Origin: a virus
Length of the DNA stretch: 41,728 nucleotides
Strand: one strand, 5' to 3'
Virus record (IMG/VR): IMGVR_UViG_3300027608_001240
Location: 1 to 41,728 of that record
Position numbers and translations under genes: made by a program. Below, piece by piece: positions 15,512 to 22,254 of the stretch. Below the pieces are notes generated by a model, which ran no database searches, had not been told where the DNA came from, and saw only the letters and a list, made by a program, of their open reading frames with translations. Each line of letters starts with the position of its first letter. Positions within the stretch are counted from its first letter, which is position 1.

Positions 15512-16104
15512 TATTTAATCTCCAGTTTAGCATATTTACTCATCATTTGACCACGTATATAAGAATTAACAACTACAGAAAACCTAGATACATTATCAGT
15601 ATTCTTAGAAATAGAATGTTCCAATGATGAAGGAAATAGTATTAAATCATTCTTGTTTGGTTGTATAGGTATGATCGTCTTATTATAATAATTACTATCG
15701 TTATTTGAGAACATATGAATAGTAGATTTACTTTCTCTATAAAAAATTATAGAGGATGGATTGGGTGAAACATAAAACGATCCACTAATGATACTATTAA
15801 CGTGACTGTGTCGTTCACCAAATTGTAAAGTATCGCTCTTAGTTACCCAAGATGACGAGATATAAAATTCTAGCCCAGCACCAAACAATATATCTCCAAA
15901 TATCTGTAAATGTTTTTGTATAGCAACCCGCAAAGCATCCAATCTATCACTAGAAAGAACATCATCAGAAGATGATATGTTAGGCACAGCGTCAAATAAC
16001 TTTTCTGTTTTTAATTTAGTGATATGCTCTAACGACTCTTCAGATAAAATATCTCCAAGATTAGTTCTATATACAGGTGTTGGGAATATATTTAAGATTT
16101 CCAT
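15511..16104 (-). CDS. 2OG-Fe(II) oxygenase (PF13759-like)
   Basis: 197 residues beginning MEILNIFPTPVYRTNLGD, a usual start for this family. The metal site appears as RHSHVNSIISGSFYV (H99-x-H101) and FPSSLEHSISKN (H163), with R174 in RFSVVVN as the likely 2-oxoglutarate-binding Arg. Proteins of this type are numerous in marine T4-like phages; most substrates are unknown. The gene is in the hypermodification-like operon directly after the TET/JBP-like gene (two-base gap), so a base or protein substrate connected to that pathway is plausible. Confidence 0.8.
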   Translation of the reverse strand: MEILNIFPTPVYRTNLGDILSEESLEHITKLKTEKLFDAVPNISSSDDVLSSDRLDALRVAIQKHLQIFGDILFGAGLEFYISSSWVTKSDTLQFGERHSHVNSIISGSFYVSPNPSSIIFYRESKSTIHMFSNNDSNYYNKTIIPIQPNKNDLILFPSSLEHSISKNTDNVSRFSVVVNSYIRGQMMSKYAKLEIK

Positions 16105-16106
16105 TA

Positions 16107-17423
16107 TCAGAAGAAACTTTCTAATGAAGAAGCATTGGCTTCTGGATGATACTTATGTAGTTCTTCTTGACCTAATTTAGATTCAAGATATTCATACCAT
16201 TCTTGACTGTCCCACATAGATTCAGATACGCCATTCCATAGTGGTTTGTACAATGGGTGTTCTTTGTTAGTTCTACGGGATTCAACAAAGTTATAACGAG
16301 TGTCTTCATATTCATGTGAGCCAAGTTCTAACATTTTCTCACGGAAATAAACTACCAATGATACACGCTCAGAACCTTCTTCACAAACAATAGGTGTATT
16401 GCCATGCATAACTTCGTGGTTGTTAATCAGAAGCAAATCTCCTGGACGAACATTTACTGCCACACGATACTCAGGTGCAATTAAATATCCACCAGTGTAA
16501 CGACCATCATTGGATAGTGTTAGCAGATTAGATAAACCTTCATTCAAATCACCAGCATCTCTGTGCGCTGCAGTTCTAAATGTTTTGTTAACAGTGACTG
16601 TTGTGAATGGAGTTCCAGGTACTAGGAATCGTGGATCTAGTTTATTTGCTGCAGTCATTTGTGCTGCATAGCGTTCAGGTAGAAGATTCTTAAATCCATC
16701 AGAAAGATTCTGTAGGAATGGATATGACATTTTGAATTTATCAAAGTTGTCACGAGTATATGAAGTGGCGCGACCATACGGAATGCGTGGATAACGATCG
16801 AACCATCCAGCAATACCAGAGTTTACTGCAGTACCATAGGTGGTTGTACTAATCATTTCCATGACATCTTCACATGCTTCTGCGCGATTCTGACGACCTA
16901 GTGGTTTGATAGTATCTAACCATGCTTCGAAATCAAACTTACTTCCACGGAAACGAGAAATAACCCATACGTTGTTTTTGCCACTACCACCAGCCATGCG
17001 CTTATCAGTTTCAGTAGGATACTTGGCACGAATGGTATCAATTACATCTTCTTCATCAAGAGATGAGTTACGATTCTTCAACAAGGATTCCATCATCTCT
17101 TGTTGATAATTTGTTACCCACTCACGACCTTCAGTTGTGGCAAGAATGCCATCTTTGATACCAGAAGCAAGTCCACGATTCTCTGTGCGAATTGCAGCTT
17201 CTCTAAGTCCGACATACGCAGCATCTTGTTGTTCTTTACTAAAATAATTTTTACGAAACTTTAATACAATTCGTTTCTCTGAAATTGGATCTTCACCCAT
17301 TTGTGGTGGCATATAAACATCAGTATCTTCTTCAATAAGATGATCATAATTAGTTTCGTCAACAAACTTACCAAGAAGATGTTCACAATTGTGTTTTTGC
17401 TCAGCTACAATTACCTTAACCAT
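16107..17423 (-). CDS. TET/JBP-family 2OG-Fe(II) dioxygenase (base oxidation in DNA)
   Basis: 438 residues. The C-terminal catalytic core is unmistakable: TVNKTFRTAAHRDAGDLNEG with H287-x-D289, then YTGGYLIAPEYRVAVNVRPG, LLINNHEVMHGNTP with H340 (or H336), and ERVSLVVYFRE with R353. This order matches the JBP/TET clade, which oxidises the methyl group of thymine (JBP) or 5-methylcytosine (TET) in DNA. The first about 200 residues are an accessory region with no motif I recognise. No cytosine-C5 methyltransferase is in this window, so thymine is a reasonable guess for the substrate. It is the first gene of the modification operon, just downstream of the gp41 helicase gene (nine-base gap). Confidence 0.8.
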   Translation of the reverse strand: MVKVIVAEQKHNCEHLLGKFVDETNYDHLIEEDTDVYMPPQMGEDPISEKRIVLKFRKNYFSKEQQDAAYVGLREAAIRTENRGLASGIKDGILATTEGREWVTNYQQEMMESLLKNRNSSLDEEDVIDTIRAKYPTETDKRMAGGSGKNNVWVISRFRGSKFDFEAWLDTIKPLGRQNRAEACEDVMEMISTTTYGTAVNSGIAGWFDRYPRIPYGRATSYTRDNFDKFKMSYPFLQNLSDGFKNLLPERYAAQMTAANKLDPRFLVPGTPFTTVTVNKTFRTAAHRDAGDLNEGLSNLLTLSNDGRYTGGYLIAPEYRVAVNVRPGDLLLINNHEVMHGNTPIVCEEGSERVSLVVYFREKMLELGSHEYEDTRYNFVESRRTNKEHPLYKPLWNGVSESMWDSQEWYEYLESKLGQEELHKYHPEANASSLESFF

Positions 17424-17432
17424 ATTTTTCTC

Positions 17433-18827
17433 CTAAAACTTAAATCCACTGAATGCTTCTGCTTTTTGTCGTTTACCAAATTCGCTCTTGTCAAACATAG
17501 GTACATCATCTTGAACTTGTCCAGCATCAGACAATCCTACTTGAGCAGACGCTTCAACATCATATAACTTCATCTTTGCTCTATCAACACCAATAACAAA
17601 TCTCTTATAATAACTAGGATCGTTGTAACGATTCTTTAATTGCTTTACAATAATTTGATTCAACTGTTCAAGTTCTTCATTTGAAACTAACGCAAACATT
17701 AAGTCAGCAGTGGCAGGTAATCCAAACGATTCAGAAGTATCTTCCAAACCTGGATCGCTATTTGTAAATCCACTTCGAGTAGTTTGTGTGGCTGAAACAA
17801 TCGGAACATTATATTCTACTGCCAAACCACGTAACTCTTCAGCGATGGACTTAATATATGTATAAGAGTTAATACTTCCACCTTGCTTCATACGCTGACT
17901 TGCGCAGATATTCAAATAGTCAATGAAGATAATATCAGGCAGAAACTCACGCTTCAACTTCAACTCTTCAAGCAATGCTCTAAAGTGACCAGAGTGTGCG
18001 CCAGCAGTTGGATATTCCTTGACGATTAACTTACCTTGCGTCTTGCTAGAGATCTTCTTGATACGATTATCAAAGATATCCTTATCAATAACTTTCAATT
18101 CATCCATGGTAAGATTCAACAAGTTTGCATCAATACGTTCAGCGATACGCTCCTCAGCCATTTCCATAGTAATGTAAAGCACATTCTTACCTTGAGTCAA
18201 AACTCCAGCTGCAACGTGACACATAAACAAAGACTTACCAACACCAGTACCAGCCAAAACAATGTTTAGAGTTTTCTTGGACAAACCACCTTTGGTGATT
18301 TTGTTGAACATGTCTAGGTCGAATGGAACCTTTTCTTCAACTCGGTGATAGTAGTCATAACGAGCATCTGAGTCTTCGATGTAATCATGACCAACGTGAT
18401 TATCGAAAGAGATGGCAAGAGCATCAGAAAGGATAGAAGGAATGGAATCTTTGGTGTTAACTTTATCTCCGCCATCAATGATTCGGATCGAGTGTAGAAT
18501 TGCATTATAGACTGCCTTATCTTTACAGAACTTTTCTGTTTGTTCTAACATCCATGACTCATTAACTTCTTCATGGGTCATTGTATCTACATAACTATTA
18601 ATCTCAGCAAGTTCTTTGTCGTTGATATCAGTTCGGTTTCCTACCTCAATCGATAGTATCTCTTTTGTTAATGGTTTGTTATACTTTGTAAAGAACTCCA
18701 CAATAATCTTAGAAAGGATTGCTTCTTTTCTTTCAGAGAAATAATCAGTTCTAATAAAGGGAATTACTTTACGACAATACTGTTCATCATATACAAGATT
18801 ACTTAAAATCTTTGTTTCAATTCTCAT
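17433..18827 (-). CDS. 41: Replicative DNA helicase gp41 (DnaB-like)
   Basis: 464 residues, close to T4 gp41 (475). It is a RecA-fold hexameric helicase: Walker A at 192-199 (AGTGVGKS), Walker B at IIFIDYLNI, a Q-loop-like IVSATQTTRSGF, and the conserved NNR-type segment KNRYNDPSYYKRFVIGVDR near the end. It unwinds the lagging-strand template and recruits primase. The N-terminal about 150 residues form the DnaB-like N domain. The start overlaps the preceding small gene by four bases (ATGA). A sigma70-like match (19020-19048) lies about 190 bases upstream. Confidence 0.95.
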   Translation of the reverse strand: MRIETKILSNLVYDEQYCRKVIPFIRTDYFSERKEAILSKIIVEFFTKYNKPLTKEILSIEVGNRTDINDKELAEINSYVDTMTHEEVNESWMLEQTEKFCKDKAVYNAILHSIRIIDGGDKVNTKDSIPSILSDALAISFDNHVGHDYIEDSDARYDYYHRVEEKVPFDLDMFNKITKGGLSKKTLNIVLAGTGVGKSLFMCHVAAGVLTQGKNVLYITMEMAEERIAERIDANLLNLTMDELKVIDKDIFDNRIKKISSKTQGKLIVKEYPTAGAHSGHFRALLEELKLKREFLPDIIFIDYLNICASQRMKQGGSINSYTYIKSIAEELRGLAVEYNVPIVSATQTTRSGFTNSDPGLEDTSESFGLPATADLMFALVSNEELEQLNQIIVKQLKNRYNDPSYYKRFVIGVDRAKMKLYDVEASAQVGLSDAGQVQDDVPMFDKSEFGKRQKAEAFSGFKF

Positions 18828-19120
18828 TCAGTTCCGCCAGTGTAAGTAATATTATTTTTCTGTAGTTGGTCCATCATAATAAACTGAAGTAAGTCGCCGA
18901 TATAATGTTCAAACTCTTCAGCGACATACTCTTGTTCATTTTCTAAAACCTCATACTCAAAGCAAAGTTTGCAAGTACCATCATCTTGTTCATCAAACTT
19001 CACTTTACCGTAAGTATAAATTATACCTGAATACGGTCCAGAAGTCAACTTTATTGCGTCAACTCCTGTTTTGCGATTCTCAACTACAACGAATGGGGGT
19101 TTCGCAAGATGTTCACTCAT
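18824..19120 (-). CDS. Small conserved protein between UvsX and gp41
   Basis: 98 residues, acidic, starting MSEHLAKPPFVVVENRKTGV. A beta-rich first half (SGPYSGIIYTYGKVKFDEQD, CKLCFEYEVLENE) is followed by a helical C-terminus (EEFEHYIGDLLQFIMMDQLQ). From memory the same position (between uvsX and gene 41) holds a small protein of unknown function in marine T4-like phages. It overlaps uvsX by eight bases and gp41 by four, so it is translationally linked to both. The gene contains the 19020-19048 promoter match. Function unknown; a helper in recombination or helicase loading is conceivable from position only. Confidence 0.7.
   Translation of the reverse strand: MSEHLAKPPFVVVENRKTGVDAIKLTSGPYSGIIYTYGKVKFDEQDDGTCKLCFEYEVLENEQEYVAEEFEHYIGDLLQFIMMDQLQKNNITYTGGTE
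19020..19048 (-). promoter_or_regulatory. Intragenic sigma70-like promoter TTGACT-17-TATAAT
   Basis: TTGACT at 19048-19043, 17 bases, TATAAT at 19025-19020, inside the 98-aa gene and about 190 bases upstream of gp41. It is coded in-frame, so chance is possible, but it belongs to a set of similar sites in this window. Confidence 0.45.
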
Positions 19121-20186
19121 CGAATTCTAGAGCCTCAAGTGCTTCATCAAGGTCATCGCGCATCATTACTTCACCCTGACCAATTGAATATTTGTTCTTG
19201 ATAAAATCGTAGAAAGATTTGCTTGTAAGAATTGACATCCAAAACTCTTTTGAGTCTGTATCTTTAATACGATGTTTCTTGTCTTCAATCTCACCAGTTT
19301 CTTTATTTACCTTTTGATACCAACCATTGGAAGGTTTGATGACATGTCCAGATTCCAAAGCAACGTCAAGTAAACCAGACCACTTACTAAGACCACCATC
19401 GAAAGATACGCTAACAGGTATCTTAGATTTTTCTTTAACATAACGACTCTTCTCTACGTTGATAATAAAGTTATAACCTACAATCTCTGTCCCTTCTTTC
19501 TCTTGCTGACGACCAAGAATGTATACGTTATCTGCAGAATACATTGCACCAGTGCCACCACCAACGATTGCTTTGGGGAACATACCGATTTCCATGTAGG
19601 TATGATTCACAACTACCAATGGAATATCTTTCAAGTTCAGATGTGGTGTAACCATACGGAACAAACTCTTTAGTTGTTTTGCTCGAGTCATATCACCAAC
19701 AGACTTACCTTCCATGGCATCTTCAACTTCTTTCTTAGAAGCCAGATTACCAATTGAGTCAATGACAATAATTAGGTGGTCGCCACGCTCGACTTCAGAC
19801 AACTGTTGCATTATATCAAACTTCAATTGTTCTATATCGGTAAGTGGAGTATGAACAACTCTGGATGTGTCAATCCCGAAAGTATCAAAGTAAGACTGAG
19901 GAGTACCGAACTCAGAATCGTAAAAAAGTAAAGCAGCATCTGGATATTTGTCTAAGTAAGATTTTGCCATCAGTAAACTGAAAGCAGTTTTAAAGTGTTT
20001 CGATGGACCAGCCCACATCGTGATACCTGGAGTAAGTCCACCATCAAGACGACCTGATAAGGCTACGTTGATAATTGGAACAGAAGTAGGAATCATATCC
20101 TTCTTCTTAAAGAACTTTGATTCAGAAAGAATCGCAGAGTCTTTGATTGTGGAATTCTTTTTTATTTTGTCTAGGATGCTTGCCAT
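19113..20186 (-). CDS. uvsX: UvsX recombinase (RecA-like)
   Basis: 357 residues. Walker A GPSKHFKT at about 60-67 (UvsX-type, rather than the RecA GPESSGKT), a Walker B-like strand LIIVIDSIGN, and the following PLVVVNHTYMEIG. UvsX forms filaments on single-stranded DNA and drives strand invasion for recombination-dependent replication, with UvsY and gp32 as partners. UvsY is not in this window. Thioredoxin lies upstream with a one-base gap, so the order trx-uvsX-orf-gp41 is one unit. The start MASILDKI follows an AAGG-type site in the trx 3' end. Confidence 0.92.
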   Translation of the reverse strand: MASILDKIKKNSTIKDSAILSESKFFKKKDMIPTSVPIINVALSGRLDGGLTPGITMWAGPSKHFKTAFSLLMAKSYLDKYPDAALLFYDSEFGTPQSYFDTFGIDTSRVVHTPLTDIEQLKFDIMQQLSEVERGDHLIIVIDSIGNLASKKEVEDAMEGKSVGDMTRAKQLKSLFRMVTPHLNLKDIPLVVVNHTYMEIGMFPKAIVGGGTGAMYSADNVYILGRQQEKEGTEIVGYNFIINVEKSRYVKEKSKIPVSVSFDGGLSKWSGLLDVALESGHVIKPSNGWYQKVNKETGEIEDKKHRIKDTDSKEFWMSILTSKSFYDFIKNKYSIGQGEVMMRDDLDEALEALEFDE

Positions 20187-20187
20187 G

Positions 20188-20439
20188 TTATACCTTTAGG
20201 AAAGTGAGCAACTGCTCTTCATTTAATGTGCCAACGTGTCGTTTCAATTCAGTACCATTTTCATCAAGAAGAATCATAGTGGGGACAGAACGAACACCAT
20301 ATTCAACTGAAGTCATAAGTTCATTATCAATGTTGACTTCATCAATGGGTACTGTAACTTTATCGCCAGCACCTTTAATAACCATGCTCAGCCCTTTGCA
20401 TGGACCGCACCAGTCTGCGTAAAATTTCAAAACTTTCAT
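20188..20439 (-). CDS. Thioredoxin
   Basis: 83 residues, short for thioredoxin (about 105) but with the whole active site: YADWCGPCKGL with Cys11 and Cys14, a strand VDEVNID-like segment, and the cis-Pro region GVRSVPTMILL. It reduces disulfides, probably supporting the phage's own enzymes such as ribonucleotide reductase (not seen here). An ATGA overlap joins it to the oxygenase gene upstream. A near-perfect sigma70 promoter (20484-20512) inside that upstream gene is about 45 bases before its start, so the trx-uvsX-gp41 unit could start here. Confidence 0.9.
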   Translation of the reverse strand: MKVLKFYADWCGPCKGLSMVIKGAGDKVTVPIDEVNIDNELMTSVEYGVRSVPTMILLDENGTELKRHVGTLNEEQLLTFLKV

Positions 20440-21101
20440 ATATTCTCCTTCGTAAGTAATCTGTAATTAGTTTTGTCTATCATATTATAAACTTCTTCTG
20501 TTATAATGTCAAATGCAATTGTTATTCTTGGGTTAACTGATAAATTTGGTGAAGACCAATGAGTTATAAACGATGGGAATAAAATTAACTCACCATTTAC
20601 ATTTGCAATCTCTCTATATACCTTCTTGTTTAATATCGGATGCGCAAAAAATGTGCTTGTATTTTCTGTCTGTAAAGATATATTTCCTGAGATATAAGAA
20701 TATTCTGCTGGTGCGCCACCATGAGCATCAGCATGATTATGCGGGGTAATTATCCTTCCATCATTATTGATAATGTTAACCCAACATTGGATATATACTG
20801 ATTTAGATGAATCAATATTACAAAATAATTCATACTCTAAATATTTTTCATATATGAATTTCTTCAAGTGACGTACGCTTGGGTAATCGAAATCTAAAAA
20901 GTTATATGCCCACAGTTTTCCTGTTATCCAATTGGGATCATCGTTAGGATTACTAGATTTAATTGCAATAATATTCGGTTGTTCTTTAAGAACAACCTTT
21001 ACTAATTGTTCACAATTTTCTATATCAATAGAACTATTATGTAGAGCAATATCAAATGCAGGTAACATTGCAGAATTTGACGGAAAATTTAAATTTATCA
21101 T
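20436..21101 (-). CDS. 2OG-Fe(II) oxygenase
   Basis: 221 residues. Candidate ligands are in TPHNHADAHGG (H121 or H123 with D125) and FPSFITHWSSPN (H181), with R192 in NPRITIAFDI binding 2-oxoglutarate. The family and substrate are unclear. It is the last of three consecutive iron oxygenase genes between the polymerase and thioredoxin genes, overlapping both neighbours by four bases. The 3' end carries the consensus-like promoter match for the trx-uvsX unit. Confidence 0.75.
   Translation of the reverse strand: MINLNFPSNSAMLPAFDIALHNSSIDIENCEQLVKVVLKEQPNIIAIKSSNPNDDPNWITGKLWAYNFLDFDYPSVRHLKKFIYEKYLEYELFCNIDSSKSVYIQCWVNIINNDGRIITPHNHADAHGGAPAEYSYISGNISLQTENTSTFFAHPILNKKVYREIANVNGELILFPSFITHWSSPNLSVNPRITIAFDIITEEVYNMIDKTNYRLLTKENI
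20484..20512 (-). promoter_or_regulatory. Intragenic consensus sigma70 promoter TTGACA-17-TATAAT
   Basis: TTGACA at 20512-20507, 17 bases, TATAAT at 20489-20484: a perfect sigma70 consensus inside the end of the oxygenase gene, about 45 bases before the thioredoxin start. Its placement is right for the trx-uvsX-gp41 unit. Confidence 0.6.
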
Positions 21102-21646
21102 GGATTATTTTTCGAATGTGGAACATCAAAGACAAATGTAATTCTTGTGCAATCGCCAGTGTTTTCAGTTCCATGCTTTAACTTATTATTGAACCAGAGC
21201 AATGTTCCAGGTTCAATGTCTACATACTCATCACCTACAAAATATCTATATCTTCCTAAAATGGCTAAATGATAGCGATCTCGTGTAAGATAGTAAGTTC
21301 CCTCATCGATGTGTAATCCAACATGACCTCCAACTGGAAGTGAAAGAAATCCACAACGACTAAACTTCTTGAAATTGCGTTTCATAAAACTTACAACTTC
21401 AGTATGATGATCTATGGCAGGAGTTGGAATACAAATCTCACTATCTCCAACGAAGTCTTCTGCTTTTTGCACACCGCCCATTACTAATTGTAATGCATCT
21501 ACTGGTAAATCAGCAAACCCTCTATCAACTAGAGAACCTACATTCTCCATGTTCTTTTGAGAACCCCAATCTGCTGGGTATTGTTTCAATTGTTTCACAA
21601 TCTTTGAAACATTGATTCCAGTTTTAATTATGCGAATATTACTCAT
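21098..21646 (-). CDS. Aspartyl/asparaginyl beta-hydroxylase-like 2OG oxygenase
   Basis: About 182 residues from the chosen ATG at 21646 (an in-frame upstream start at 21667 is also possible). The chosen start gives the ATGA overlap with the preceding gene. The core matches the Asp/Arg hydroxylase fold: SLPVGGHVGLHIDEGTYYLT (H-x-D), WFNNKLKHGTENTG (His), and RITFVFDVPHSK (Arg), at H112, D114, H158 and R168. It is a double-stranded beta-helix Fe(II)/2OG enzyme that hydroxylates Asp, Asn or related side chains; the phage substrate is unknown. It is the middle gene of a tandem of three oxygenases. Confidence 0.75.
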   Translation of the reverse strand: MSNIRIIKTGINVSKIVKQLKQYPADWGSQKNMENVGSLVDRGFADLPVDALQLVMGGVQKAEDFVGDSEICIPTPAIDHHTEVVSFMKRNFKKFSRCGFLSLPVGGHVGLHIDEGTYYLTRDRYHLAILGRYRYFVGDEYVDIEPGTLLWFNNKLKHGTENTGDCTRITFVFDVPHSKNNP

Positions 21647-22254
21647 ACTCTTGGTCCAAGAATCCAACCAACTAAACTCTTTCTGAACCCAGAAGTTACT
21701 GGTGTTACTTCATGCAGTATTGTTGATTCAAAGAAAGTGATTGTACCGCACTTCTTGTTTGCAGTAATAACATTATTGCCACAATAAATTAAAACATCTC
21801 CACCCACATATGCATCTTCTGGAGATATCTGAATTGTAAATGATAATGATCGGACAAGAGGATCTCTTTTATCACTAGCATCTATATGTGGTTTATAAAA
21901 TCCATGATATTTGGAATCATACTCAGTATATTGTAATGGTTCAGTACCATATAATATCTTATTATAATTTGTTAGGTTTACGTGGTTAATTGCAATGGAC
22001 AATTTATCATACAACCAAATCCAACTAACATCACTAAGAAAACTAATATTGGATTTCCTAGAAGAGTGGGAAGCCAATCTTCGGGTTTCAAAATCATCAT
22101 TATCATTATCTTCTCCAAGTAATGCTGCTTCTATATTTACAGTTTTTAATTGTAAATTTATTTTTTGTAGTTCTTCTTGTGTAAGAAAATTATTAATACA
22201 AATTATTGGTTGGTAATTATCAATTTTATTTAAATGATAAAATATATTAGCCAA
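21643..22254 (-). CDS. Prolyl-4-hydroxylase-like 2OG-Fe(II) oxygenase, probable TTG start
   Basis: The frame is open up to 22353, but that extension overlaps the polymerase end. A better start is TTG at 22254-22252, preceded six bases away by a GGAGG site and giving 203 residues with an eight-base overlap. In this numbering H123-I-D125 (from YKPHIDASDKRD), H181 (STILHEVTP) and R191 form the P4Hc-type metal and 2OG site. The pattern VRSLSFTIQISPED...GGDVLIY also fits P4Hc. The substrate may be a phage structural or host protein. The start call rests on the ribosome site; no homologue was aligned. Confidence 0.7.
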   Translation of the reverse strand: MANIFYHLNKIDNYQPIICINNFLTQEELQKINLQLKTVNIEAALLGEDNDNDDFETRRLASHSSRKSNISFLSDVSWIWLYDKLSIAINHVNLTNYNKILYGTEPLQYTEYDSKYHGFYKPHIDASDKRDPLVRSLSFTIQISPEDAYVGGDVLIYCGNNVITANKKCGTITFFESTILHEVTPVTSGFRKSLVGWILGPRV

